Source of the DNA: Heyndrickxia camelliae | GTDB taxonomy: Bacteria; Bacillota; Bacilli; Bacillales; Bacillaceae_C | Assembly: GCF_002844575.1 (NCBI RefSeq) | Contig: NZ_PIQO01000001.1 | Span: 248,001-312,000 of the forward strand | DNA length: 64,000 bases | Reading direction: 5' to 3' | Shown here: positions 45,809 to 54,957 of the stretch, piece by piece | How positions within the stretch are numbered: position 1 is the first letter of the stretch | Layout: every line of letters begins with the position of its first letter | Made by a program: the position numbers and the translations under genes | Notes under the pieces: generated by a model | The model's input: the letters and a program-made list of their open reading frames with translations, nothing else | What the model was told of the DNA's origin: nothing | The model's database searches: none

Positions 45809-45991
45809 TTATTCTTCTGTAGCAGGAGAATTTGGAATGACAGCAGAAACGATAAAAATTAAAATTGTTACTACTACAGCGATAATGGAAATGTTGCCAA
45901 TGGAATAATGAGTATCTGTCATCGCGCTACCTACATAACCTAACATCTGAACAAGCAAGAAGGTCCAAAATAATGTCCAAAAATATCTCAT
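45809..45991 (-). CDS. yjzD: DUF2929 small membrane protein YjzD
   Basis: 60 aa with two membrane helices: MRYFWTLFWTFLLVQMLGYV and ISIIAVVVTILIFIVSAVI, with a short acidic tail. AGAGGTG upstream of the ATG. The size and the position before yjaU match YjzD. Confidence 0.85.
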   Translation of the reverse strand: MRYFWTLFWTFLLVQMLGYVGSAMTDTHYSIGNISIIAVVVTILIFIVSAVIPNSPATEE

Positions 45992-46252
45992 CTATTACAC
46001 CTCTAATCAGCAATTTTTATGTATATGCATGTTATTTACTTATCCGCTTACATCTTATCATAGCTTCCACCATTTAGAAAGTGAAAATTCTAGGAAGTTT
46101 TCTTACATATTCATTTCGCCCAATTCAAGAATATTTGGGCTTTTCTCCTTACATTTTTTTAATGCTGGAATACATTGTATTGAAATATGACAAATGCCTT
46201 AGAGGATTAGAGGCGATGATTTAGTATTTACCCAAAATAAGGAGAAATCTTT

Positions 46253-46990
46253 ATGCTTAATGAAACATTTCAATTCGAACAGCAATGGTGCATGGTTCAC
46301 TATCCCGAAAGGCCCAATGGTTTTGCTATTTTTATTATTGGCGATGCGCAGCATTATGTGAACGAAGAAACAAGTTTTTGGTTAGAAAATAAAGGGAAAG
46401 AAATGATGATTAGTGCTTTTACCAATGAAGGATATTTGGTATATTATTCCAATTTATTCGGACGAAACTGGGGAAATGACAAAGCTGTAAAGCATGCATT
46501 TCGACTATATCAATATATTATCCGTCAAGAAATATTAAATAATAAAATTCACGTTTTAGCAGAGGGAATGGGGGCACTGGTCGCTGTTAAGCTACTTCCA
46601 CTTTTAAAAGAATACATGAGGTCCCTTGTGCTAATCTCCCCGTGTATATCATTACAATCTCATATTAATCAAGAACAAAGGGGAAAGTTTTTTTATAAAA
46701 AATTACTTAAAGAAATTGAAATTGCCTACCAAGAACAAGACGAGGGCTGTTTAGAAGATTGGAAAATAGATAATGCAAGGAATCTGCTTGAAATGAAAAA
46801 AGGCTTGTGTATTTTTCAACGCATCGATAATAACAATTATAAAAGTCAAAACCCTCGACTAAAGGAAATAATGGAGGAGCGAAATAGACAGCATACCCCA
46901 TCCACATTTCATTTTGTATTATCGGAGCAGCAAATTAATATGACTAACAAATTGATTTCCTTTCTCCGAGAACAGGAAAACGAGTTATAA
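46253..46990 (+). CDS. yjaU: YjaU-like alpha/beta hydrolase-fold protein without nucleophile
   Basis: 245 aa. The fold outline is that of an alpha/beta hydrolase (FAIFIIGDAQHYV, VLAEGMGALVAVKLL, SLVLISPC), but the nucleophile elbow reads AEGMGA, with Gly105 where Ser is expected, so classical hydrolase activity is unlikely. Start ATG after AAGGAG. Position before yjaV matches yjaU; the symbol rests on synteny. Function unknown. Confidence 0.7.
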   Translation: MLNETFQFEQQWCMVHYPERPNGFAIFIIGDAQHYVNEETSFWLENKGKEMMISAFTNEGYLVYYSNLFGRNWGNDKAVKHAFRLYQYIIRQEILNNKIHVLAEGMGALVAVKLLPLLKEYMRSLVLISPCISLQSHINQEQRGKFFYKKLLKEIEIAYQEQDEGCLEDWKIDNARNLLEMKKGLCIFQRIDNNNYKSQNPRLKEIMEERNRQHTPSTFHFVLSEQQINMTNKLISFLREQENEL

Positions 46991-47047
46991 ATAATCATGA
47001 AATGAATAAGGGCGCATACGATACTTGTAGATGGAAGGGGGAAAAGA

Positions 47048-47845
47048 ATGGAAAATGCAATCGTTTGTGGGGCAATGCATTTTGTAGGATTTGAGTTGTG
47101 TAAACAGTTATTAAATCGCGGATGCAGTGTTGTTGCGATCGATCATGGAGGGAATACAGATAAATATCATGTGGAAAAATGGTTGGAGATAGGGAGAAAT
47201 GCAAATCTATTGCGGCTTCCAATAGAAGAAATAAGGGATGAAATAGATTCTTCAGTAGTTTGTTTTATCCCTTATATTGATTTTTTAAGTTTACCTGATA
47301 AATTCAATGGTTTATTTAATGATGTAGAGAGTTTACTTCAAATGGAGAACATTACCGAATATCATATCATTTTTCCTAGCAAATATCATTTTTCCTTCTC
47401 TGATACGAACCGGAGAAATTTTAATGCTGTGTTTCCAATTACTAATATGAATAAAAAAGTTGTGGAATACTATGTTCCTACTCTATATGGCCCATGGCAG
47501 CCAAATACGTATTTATTTCAACAATTAATTGAGGGAAAATGTCAAGATGATTATTTGGATGATACAATGGATGCAATATTTATTGAAGATGCTGTAAAAG
47601 AAATTGTAGACAATACACAACAAACCGAACATAGGCAACGAATTCTCATACGCAATATGCAACCTGATATGTGGAGGAAATGTGTCTTATATTTAAAGGA
47701 AGACTTTAAAGTGCCACCCAAAAAACATGTGGTTGAAGATAGAGACATGGTAATAAAAAATATTCAAGAATGTCATTCATTTCAAGAATCATTGAAAATA
47801 CAAATAGAGTGTTTTAAACGATTTCAGAATGATTACTCTCTGTAG
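47048..47845 (+). CDS. yjaV: YjaV-like NAD(P)-binding epimerase-type protein
   Basis: 265 aa, degenerate extended-SDR fold: the N-terminus AIVCGAMHFVGFELCKQLLN stands in for GATGFIG and keeps the beta-alpha-beta outline; VEYYVPTLYGPWQPN is the substrate-side motif of nucleotide-sugar epimerases. No clear YxxxK pair. AAGGGGGAAA precedes the ATG. In B. subtilis yjaV precedes med-comZ; here comZ follows directly. Confidence 0.7.
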   Translation: MENAIVCGAMHFVGFELCKQLLNRGCSVVAIDHGGNTDKYHVEKWLEIGRNANLLRLPIEEIRDEIDSSVVCFIPYIDFLSLPDKFNGLFNDVESLLQMENITEYHIIFPSKYHFSFSDTNRRNFNAVFPITNMNKKVVEYYVPTLYGPWQPNTYLFQQLIEGKCQDDYLDDTMDAIFIEDAVKEIVDNTQQTEHRQRILIRNMQPDMWRKCVLYLKEDFKVPPKKHVVEDRDMVIKNIQECHSFQESLKIQIECFKRFQNDYSL

Positions 47846-47957
47846 ACATTTATTAAGAGTGGAAATTACACTATTACTTCTGATAGAATTTCTAGGTATA
47901 AGTTCTCGCTTAACGTATATTCATTTCAAAAGATGTCTCAGGAGGAGTAGGGTTAAT

Positions 47958-48143
47958 ATGAACCAAGATAAATCGATGGAATTTATGCAAATAGCAATGA
48001 AATATTTGCCAGAGGCAAAGGCGAAATTAGATGAAGCAGGAATTGAATTATCTCTTGAAATGCTGTCTCCTTTTATGGAACTGTTTACTAATGTCATGAA
48101 TGAAGCATATGAATTAGGAAAAAAAGACGCATTACAAGAATAG
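47958..48143 (+). CDS. comZ: ComG operon repressor ComZ
   Basis: 61 aa from ATG 47958 (MNQDKSMEFMQIAMKYLPEA), with AGGAGGAG upstream. The longer frame to 47829 begins inside yjaV and is not used. Leucine-rich helices (LSLEMLSPFMELF) fit ComZ. In B. subtilis ComZ lowers comG expression and is co-transcribed with med. No med gene is present upstream, so regulation must differ. Confidence 0.85.
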   Translation: MNQDKSMEFMQIAMKYLPEAKAKLDEAGIELSLEMLSPFMELFTNVMNEAYELGKKDALQE

Positions 48144-48151
48144 TGAAAAAG

Positions 48152-48189
48152 AAAAAAATCAGCAAATGATGAATGCTGATTTTTTTCTT
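48152..48189. terminator. Bidirectional terminator after comZ
   Basis: A 12- to 13-bp stem of AAAAAATCAGCA/TGCTGATTTTTT with a 9-nt loop, A-run before and T-run after. It serves comZ and the convergent gene. Confidence 0.85.
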
Positions 48190-48195
48190 TAAATA

Positions 48196-48570
48196 TCACT
48201 CTTTTTCTTTTTGTATCATGCTTTGAATCATCGGTGCGACTTTTTTAAACATTGGTTTTAATTCGTTTAAAGAGACAATTAACTGATCGACATGGGTCAT
48301 TAATTCATCTATATTGACATTGTTCAAATGTTTGTTATTTAGAATACCATTTAGCCACCCTTCCATTTGGGAAGAATTATTTGCTTCAGGTTGTGTACCA
48401 TTTTGTCTCTCGTTATGAATGTTTCGGTTTCTATTTCCAAAAAACATGCTATCGAAAGGATGGAGTGGACGAGAATTTTCCACTTGTTTTGTAGATTGTT
48501 GTTGAGTTGGTTGCTGTCCTATTTCCGCTTCCAATTCTTCACCACTTTGATTCAGTTCTTCCTCGCTCAT
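48196..48570 (-). CDS. Hypothetical hydrophilic protein at the yjzB position
   Basis: 124 aa. The first 75 residues are low-complexity and Gln/Asn/Glu-rich (EEELNQSGEELEAEIGQQPT), probably disordered. The C-terminal 50 residues form an amphipathic helical segment (DELMTHVDQLIVSLNEL, PMIQSMIQKEKE). GGAGG precedes the ATG (AGGAGGTGTCTGTGA upstream). It lies between comZ and fabH like B. subtilis yjzB, but orthology is not proven. The architecture resembles spore-coat or YppG-type proteins; function unknown. Confidence 0.65.
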   Translation of the reverse strand: MSEEELNQSGEELEAEIGQQPTQQQSTKQVENSRPLHPFDSMFFGNRNRNIHNERQNGTQPEANNSSQMEGWLNGILNNKHLNNVNIDELMTHVDQLIVSLNELKPMFKKVAPMIQSMIQKEKE

Positions 48571-48649
48571 TCACAGACACCTCCTGTCATGATACGATAT
48601 GCATTAACTGAATGAAGAGAATAGACAGTTGTCATAATGAACTATCGGA

Positions 48650-48694
48650 GTGACAAAAAAGGGTCACCCTGTTATAATTAGTAGCAGGTCATAA
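48650..48694 (+). promoter_or_regulatory. fabH-fabF promoter with overlapping FapR-like operator
   Basis: GTGACA at 48650-48655, a 17-base spacer and TATAAT at 48673-48678 form a strong sigma-A promoter. The 17-mer at 48678-48694, read on the reverse strand as TTATGACCTGCTACTAA, matches the FapR consensus as I recall it (TTAGTACCTGATACTAA) at 14 of 17 positions and covers the end of the -10 and the start point. FapR represses fatty acid synthesis genes until malonyl-CoA binds it. Confidence 0.65.
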
Positions 48695-48823
48695 TAATTG
48701 ATACTTAGTTTTAATTGTTTTTGTACATCATCATAGTACCAGTAGCTATGCAATAGCTTTAGATTATGAAAAGTCAAAATAAGATGAGTAAATGATTATT
48801 TTGCAGAAAGAGGGTAAGGCCAC

Positions 48824-49762
48824 ATGAATGCAGGAATAATTGGAATTGGGAAATATAGCCCTGAAAAGGTTTTAACAAATTTTGATTTGGAAAAAATGGT
48901 GGACACTTCAGATGAATGGATTCGGACACGCACAGGAATAGAGGAAAGACGCATTGCACCTGACGAAATCGATACTTCAGATATGGCTTATGAGGCAGCG
49001 TTAAAAGCATTAGAAAATGCAAATGTATCTGCAGAGGATATTGACCTCATATTAGTTGCAACGGTAACACCTGATATGCCTTTCCCATCTGTTGCATGCC
49101 TCCTTCAGGATCGCTTGGGAGCAACAAAAGCTGCAGCTATGGATATTAGTGCTGCTTGCTCTGGTTTTATGTACGGAGTAGTTACAGCAAAACAATTTAT
49201 TGAAACCAATACGTATAAACATGTGCTAGTGATTGGGGTTGAGAAACTTTCCAAAATTACTAACTGGGAGGATCGCAACACTGCAGTTCTTTTCGGTGAT
49301 GGTGCTGGTGCTGCTGTGTTGGGACCTGTTTCCGAAGGAAGAGGCATACTTGCGTTTGATTTAGGTGCTGCAGGAATCGGAGCAAAACATTTGTATGAAG
49401 ATAAAAATGGTCATATCATAATGAATGGACGTGAAGTATTTAAGTTTGCAGTAAGACAAATGGGAGAGTCCAGTGAAAAAGTAATTGAAAAAGCAGGACT
49501 TAAAAAGGAAGATGTAAATTTCCTAATCCCACATCAAGCAAACATCCGCATTATGGAATCTGCAAGACAACGCCTTGAACTCCCAATCGAAAAAATGTCT
49601 AAAACAGTAAATAAATATGGAAATACTTCTTCAGCCTCTATACCTATTTCCCTTGTAGAGGATGTTGAAGCAGGAAGAATTAAAGATGATGATGTAGTGG
49701 TTCTTGTTGGTTTTGGCGGTGGCCTTACTTGGGGTTCGATCGCTTTAAGATGGGGAAGATAA
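48824..49762 (+). CDS. fabH: 3-oxoacyl-[ACP] synthase III
   Basis: KAS III, 312 aa, starts fatty acid synthesis by condensing acyl-CoA with malonyl-ACP. The catalytic triad is intact: Cys112 in SAACSGF, His237 in IPHQANIR, Asn267 in YGNTSSAS. C-terminal [16 protein letters not shown]. It is followed 82 bases later by fabF, as in B. subtilis, and probably shares its promoter. Confidence 0.95.
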   Translation: MNAGIIGIGKYSPEKVLTNFDLEKMVDTSDEWIRTRTGIEERRIAPDEIDTSDMAYEAALKALENANVSAEDIDLILVATVTPDMPFPSVACLLQDRLGATKAAAMDISAACSGFMYGVVTAKQFIETNTYKHVLVIGVEKLSKITNWEDRNTAVLFGDGAGAAVLGPVSEGRGILAFDLGAAGIGAKHLYEDKNGHIIMNGREVFKFAVRQMGESSEKVIEKAGLKKEDVNFLIPHQANIRIMESARQRLELPIEKMSKTVNKYGNTSSASIPISLVEDVEAGRIKDDDVVVLVGFGGGLTWGSIALRWGR

Positions 49763-49844
49763 AAATACTAATAAGAAGATTAAACTGGATTAGAGAAATA
49801 GATTTGCAATCTTCTTGTTTTATACAAAAAGGAGATGGATATAA

Positions 49845-51086
49845 ATGAATAATCGACGTGTTGTCGTAACTGGACTAGGAGCAGTCACTCCTGTCGGAAA
49901 TGATGTAGATACTGCATGGAAGAATATTCTAGAAGGAAAATCGGGGATTGGTCCATTAACGAGAATAAATGCAGATGATTTTCCTGCAAAAGTAGCAGCA
50001 GAAGTAAAAGATTTTAATATTGAAAACTTTATTGAGAAAAAAGAAGCCAGAAAAATGGACCGTTTTACACATTATGCAATTGCAGCATCCATGATGGCTG
50101 TGAAAGATGCGGATTTAACAATCAATGACGATAATGCTTCACGTGTTGGAGTTTGGATTGGTTCCGGAATAGGCGGAATGGAAACATTTGAAAATCAATT
50201 TGAGATTTTCCTTGAAAAGGGACATCGTCGTGTCAGTCCATTCTTTGTTCCAATGATGATTCCGGATATGGCTGCTGGACAAGTTTCTATTTTTCTAGGG
50301 GCAAAAGGCATTAACTCTTGTACCGTAACAGCTTGTGCAACCGGAACAAACTCCATTGGTGATGCTTTTAAAGTAATCCAACGTGGGGATGCGGATGTAA
50401 TGATTACAGGGGGGACGGAGGCACCAATCACAAGAATGTCTGTTGCAGGCTTCTGTGCAAATAAAGCACTATCAACTAATCCTGACCCGCAAACGGCAAG
50501 TCGTCCATTTGATATAAATCGTGATGGTTTCGTCATTGGCGAAGGCTCTGGAATCATTGTTCTGGAAGAATTAGAGCATGCTTTAGCACGTGGTGCGAAG
50601 ATTTATGCGGAAATCGTTGGCTATGGAGCAACAGGTGATGCTCATCATATTACTGCACCTGCACCAGGCGGAGAAGGTGGAGTTCGTGCCATGAAAATGG
50701 CTATTGAAGATGCCAAACTAAATCCAGAGGATATTGATTATATCAATGCCCATGGAACAAGTACGGATTACAATGATAAATTTGAAACAATGGCTATAAA
50801 AACCGTTTTCGGGGACTACGCATATAAATTACCAGTAAGTTCTACCAAATCTATGACAGGACACTTGCTAGGCGCAGCAGGCGGTGTGGAAGCAATATTC
50901 TCCATCTTAGCTATTAAAGATGGCATTCTCCCTCCGACTATCAACATTGAAACACCAGATCCTGAGTGTGATTTGGACTATGTACCTGGAGAAGCTAGAA
51001 AGCAAGATATCTCCATAGCGCTAAGTAATTCACTTGGATTTGGCGGCCATAATGCAACCATTATATTTAAAAAGTTTGAAAAATAA
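49845..51086 (+). CDS. fabF: 3-oxoacyl-[ACP] synthase II
   Basis: KAS II, 413 aa, elongates acyl-ACP. Catalytic Cys164 in TACATGTN, then the two histidines in [12 protein letters not shown] and [26 protein letters not shown] near the end. AAGGAG precedes the ATG. Co-transcribed with fabH and closed by a terminator. Confidence 0.96.
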   Translation: MNNRRVVVTGLGAVTPVGNDVDTAWKNILEGKSGIGPLTRINADDFPAKVAAEVKDFNIENFIEKKEARKMDRFTHYAIAASMMAVKDADLTINDDNASRVGVWIGSGIGGMETFENQFEIFLEKGHRRVSPFFVPMMIPDMAAGQVSIFLGAKGINSCTVTACATGTNSIGDAFKVIQRGDADVMITGGTEAPITRMSVAGFCANKALSTNPDPQTASRPFDINRDGFVIGEGSGIIVLEELEHALARGAKIYAEIVGYGATGDAHHITAPAPGGEGGVRAMKMAIEDAKLNPEDIDYINAHGTSTDYNDKFETMAIKTVFGDYAYKLPVSSTKSMTGHLLGAAGGVEAIFSILAIKDGILPPTINIETPDPECDLDYVPGEARKQDISIALSNSLGFGGHNATIIFKKFEK

Positions 51087-51097
51087 ATAACCCGTAA

Positions 51098-51130
51098 AGA
51101 GATAGGTGATAAACGCCTATCTCTTTTTTT
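51098..51130 (+). terminator. Intrinsic terminator after fabF
   Basis: An 11-bp stem AGAGATAGGTG/CGCCTATCTCT (one wobble), 5-nt loop, T6. Confidence 0.85.
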
Positions 51131-51202
51131 AAATCAAAGTTTCAATAGGCGAGGCACCGGTGCTTTTTTATACTGAAAACATATACTGAAAGGGAGGTGG
51201 AG

Positions 51203-51997
51203 GTGAATCAATATGGGGTAATTAGGACAGATAAATGGTTAGACGAATCTTTTTACAATCCAGAAGAAATGCTCTCAAAGTCAAAAGGGAGTTCAAATGA
51301 AAAAAGAAATCGGGGCTTTTATCAATATTTAAAAGGTTTCGGAATGTACCAGCCATCAAATTTTAATAAAAATATTTTTGAAGCACTGAAAAAAGGATCG
51401 TATTGGCAAAAGGTAGATCGACTATATGATAAATATAAAAAGTTATGGAATGGTCCGGAAGTAAATATTTATATTTTCCCAATAAATGGTGCAAATCGAC
51501 AATTAATTAGACAAACAAATGGTAAATCGGGAGTTACATTTGAAAAAAATCTTTATTTATTTCTTTCTCCTCTTCAAGATTCAAAGGAATTAGAAGCTCT
51601 CTTTGTTCACGAATATCATCACGCTACCAGAATGCACCATCTAAACAAGAGACCATTAGACTACACATTACTGGATTCACTGATTCTAGAAGGATTGGCA
51701 GAAACCGCAGTGGAAGAATATTGTGGAGAAGAATACTTAGCCGAGTGGACAAGAGGTTATTCGGAAAGACACTTACAGAGATTTTGGAAAAGTGATTTTA
51801 AAGAACGGCTTACGATTAACAGAAGAAATTGGATGCATGATGATCTTCTATTTGGCAGGAAGTTTGTTCCACGAATGATGGGATATGCGATTGGATATAA
51901 AATCATTTCAGAGTATAAAAAATACCATGAATTCTCCATTGAGCGAACAATATCTGCTCCTTCTGAAGATTTGCTGATAGATAATTTTTTACAATAA
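51203..51997 (+). CDS. yjaZ: DUF2268 family predicted Zn-metalloprotease YjaZ
   Basis: 264 aa from GTG 51203, placed 5 bases after GGGAGG; the GTG at 51197 overlaps that site. The gluzincin-type motif HEYHH (FVHEYHHATRM) is near residue 143, followed by EGLAETAVEEYCG, which can give the third ligand. No signal peptide, so a cytosolic protease is predicted. Position after fabF matches yjaZ. Substrate unknown. Confidence 0.85.
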   Translation: MNQYGVIRTDKWLDESFYNPEEMLSKSKGSSNEKRNRGFYQYLKGFGMYQPSNFNKNIFEALKKGSYWQKVDRLYDKYKKLWNGPEVNIYIFPINGANRQLIRQTNGKSGVTFEKNLYLFLSPLQDSKELEALFVHEYHHATRMHHLNKRPLDYTLLDSLILEGLAETAVEEYCGEEYLAEWTRGYSERHLQRFWKSDFKERLTINRRNWMHDDLLFGRKFVPRMMGYAIGYKIISEYKKYHEFSIERTISAPSEDLLIDNFLQ

Positions 51998-52024
51998 AGG
52001 TTCGAGGTAATAACCTTAACATTC

Positions 52025-52050
52025 AGCGGACATAGAATCCGCTCTTTTTA
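52025..52050 (+). terminator. Intrinsic terminator after yjaZ
   Basis: Stem AGCGGA/TCCGCT, 7-nt loop, then CTTTTT. The same arms belong to the palindromic repeat family, so a repeat unit may have been recruited as a terminator. Confidence 0.65.
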
Positions 52051-52073
52051 ATAACCAGACCATTCAGGGATTA

Positions 52074-52150
52074 AAAAACACAGAATCCGTTATAGGGATA
52101 AAAGAGGGAAGGTAACTGCATTTTTTGCATATAACGGATCTTAAGTCCGC
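52074..52150. repeat. Inverted pair of ATAACGGAT units
   Basis: AGAATCCGTTAT (52082-52093) and ATAACGGATCTTAAGTCCGC (52131-52150) face each other; a small TGCA-T6-GCA hairpin lies between. They are related to units at 8812-8872 and 52025-52043. The rest of the 317-base gap before yjbA shows no gene. Confidence 0.5.
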
Positions 52151-52314
52151 AATCTGATGAAATGATGCCATTTTGTCATAGATAACGAGCCAGTGTCTGT
52201 ACAACCTAAACTTCAATAAATAATTTCATCATGAACAACGGAGATAAAGGAATAATTTAACTACAGGCTGCCTATACTGTTTGATAAACAGTAATGAAGC
52301 GAGGGGTTAGTGAA

Positions 52315-53067
52315 ATGCTGTATCTTCATGATGTATGGGTGAATTGGTTTGAAGGGGAAGAGAATGGTTATAACGTATGCCATTTTCATGAATGGCGCAG
52401 AGATGATGTTATTGAACTATTGGATCAAGTTCCACTGCTGCTAGTTGATTCTGTTTTATTTAATTACATAGAAAATGACTTAGGAGAACTTCCGCAGGGA
52501 TTGTTAAATGATATTTATCAAAAGGCATATCTACGAAAGAATCATGAACGTATTCAAGTAGATTATTGTTTTGTCGTAACAGATGGGAAGGGAATTTTGG
52601 CAGTGGATACCATTGGTTATCAAATTCCGATTCGGAAAAGTAGGCTAATACCAAGACAAGAGCAGCTGGTATATGAGATGATTCAAGATCATGAACCAAT
52701 CTCTTACAAATTTGAAATCAAAAAAAACGACAAAGGATATCATATTCTCTCTCCTGAACCATATTTAATGAACGGTTTAACAAGAAAAGAAAGACAATTA
52801 AAACAACTGTTATTTATGGCTTTAGATCAGTTATATTCATCCAAGAATACTGCAGAGATTCGGTATTGGTATACGGAATGGGCACCTGAATGCTATCAAG
52901 AAATTCAAAACATGAAATTTGAAACAGTGTGGGAAAGACTTTATACAGAAGTAAAAATCGGCTGGTCAAAAAAGCATGCAAATTTATGTGAAAATATCAT
53001 AAAGGGTCAACCATTCTTTGAAAAACTCTGGGAGATGGAAAATGGCTCCAAAAGCGAACTCTTATAA
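52315..53067 (+). CDS. yjbA: UPF0736 family protein YjbA
   Basis: 250 aa from ATG 52315 ([20 protein letters not shown]), 8 bases after GAGGGG; the 52294 ATG lies upstream of that site. Conserved [18 protein letters not shown] and [21 protein letters not shown] are typical of UPF0736. Length matches B. subtilis YjbA, which also precedes trpS. No known fold or function. Confidence 0.9.
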   Translation: MLYLHDVWVNWFEGEENGYNVCHFHEWRRDDVIELLDQVPLLLVDSVLFNYIENDLGELPQGLLNDIYQKAYLRKNHERIQVDYCFVVTDGKGILAVDTIGYQIPIRKSRLIPRQEQLVYEMIQDHEPISYKFEIKKNDKGYHILSPEPYLMNGLTRKERQLKQLLFMALDQLYSSKNTAEIRYWYTEWAPECYQEIQNMKFETVWERLYTEVKIGWSKKHANLCENIIKGQPFFEKLWEMENGSKSELL

Positions 53068-53071
53068 ACAT

Positions 53072-53104
53072 AAAAAAGAACTGGACAAGCACCAGTTCTT
53101 TTTT
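53072..53104 (+). terminator. Intrinsic terminator after yjbA
   Basis: Stem AAAAAAGAACTGG/CCAGTTCTTTTTT with a 7-nt loop. Confidence 0.88.
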
Positions 53105-53125
53105 ATCTAAAATATTTGGCTTATA

Positions 53126-53194
53126 AAATAGGATAGTCTTTGTCCGGCATTTCTGCGTACTCTCCTTATGAATATGTCATAAACTACCCTATTT
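53126..53194. repeat. 69-bp element with 12-bp terminal inverted repeats
   Basis: AAATAGGATAGT at 53126-53137 and ACTACCCTATTT at 53183-53194 are inverted copies with one difference. The interior has CATTTCTGCGTA...CTCC...GAATATGTCA, related to the core of the repeats at 9577-9612 and 24095-24130. Likely a non-coding mini-element. Confidence 0.55.
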
Positions 53195-53257
53195 ATTTCC
53201 TACATAATACTCTACAGGTAAATTTAAAACTCATCCGTCCAACGGTAATCAATGCTT

Positions 53258-54289
<1,032 letters not shown>

Positions 54290-54640
54290 TCAATAATAAT
54301 AGAGAATTAAAGCGAAAGCCATTAGAAACAACATAATCAGACCATTTATAAGCATTGGCAGATAATTAAATGTAATTACCTCTGATACCGGTCTTAAATC
54401 ATCTAATTCTTCTTTGGTTAACTTATTTTTATTAAACACTCTCCTAAATCCCTCTACCGTTACATCAAAAAAACCAGTATTTAGAAGAAAGATGGCAATG
54501 GATATAAATAGTAAAATCCCTCCGATAATGAAGGAAATATTTATATATTGAACCAATCCAATCGAGCGATATTTAATAAATGATATCAAAAACACTAATA
54601 TTTGCGAGGGAAAAAACCACCAGATAAGTTTTTTAATCAA
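54290..54640 (-). CDS. DUF3899 family membrane protein
   Basis: 116 aa from TTG 54640, 5 bases after GAGGTGA; a TTG at 54670 lacks a ribosome binding site. Three membrane helices; the conserved cytosolic loop NTGFFDVTVEGFRRVF is the DUF3899 signature. Same strand as trpS and probably co-transcribed with it. Function unknown. Confidence 0.8.
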   Translation of the reverse strand: MIKKLIWWFFPSQILVFLISFIKYRSIGLVQYINISFIIGGILLFISIAIFLLNTGFFDVTVEGFRRVFNKNKLTKEELDDLRPVSEVITFNYLPMLINGLIMLFLMAFALILYYY

Positions 54641-54957
54641 GAAAATCACCTCAATAATAGGCTGGAGCAACTTTTATAAAATCAACATTTAAAAAGAGCC
54701 ATAATAAAAGAATAAATATTACAGAAAAAATAATCAACTAAGTTAGGTTTTAAAATACAATATTCGACAATTTCATCATTTCAAAAGAATCTAATTAGAA
54801 TGAAAAGAGCTGTAAATTTTAATATCTTTTGGTAAAAATATGTACACGAATATTTTGAATTTTATTTTTTTAAAATAATTAATGTACAAATTCAAAAAAA
54901 TATGTATAATAGACAATGTAGAAAGTTTTCAGAAAAATAGGAAAAGGGAGGAACATC
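54641..54957. other. Divergent AT-rich promoter region between DUF3899 gene and oppA
   Basis: A gene-free gap of 317 bases, very AT-rich. It holds the oppA promoter and CodY-like box at its right end and the DUF3899 start at its left. No ORF, T-box or repeat seen. Confidence 0.5.
54905..54938 (+). promoter_or_regulatory. oppA -10 element and CodY-like box
   Basis: A perfect TATAAT at 54905-54910 (no good -35) is followed at 54924-54938 by AGTTTTCAGAAAAAT, which matches the CodY box AATTTTCWGAAAATT at 13 of 15 positions. Binding there would block the start or early elongation. Peptide uptake genes are common CodY targets. Confidence 0.6.
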
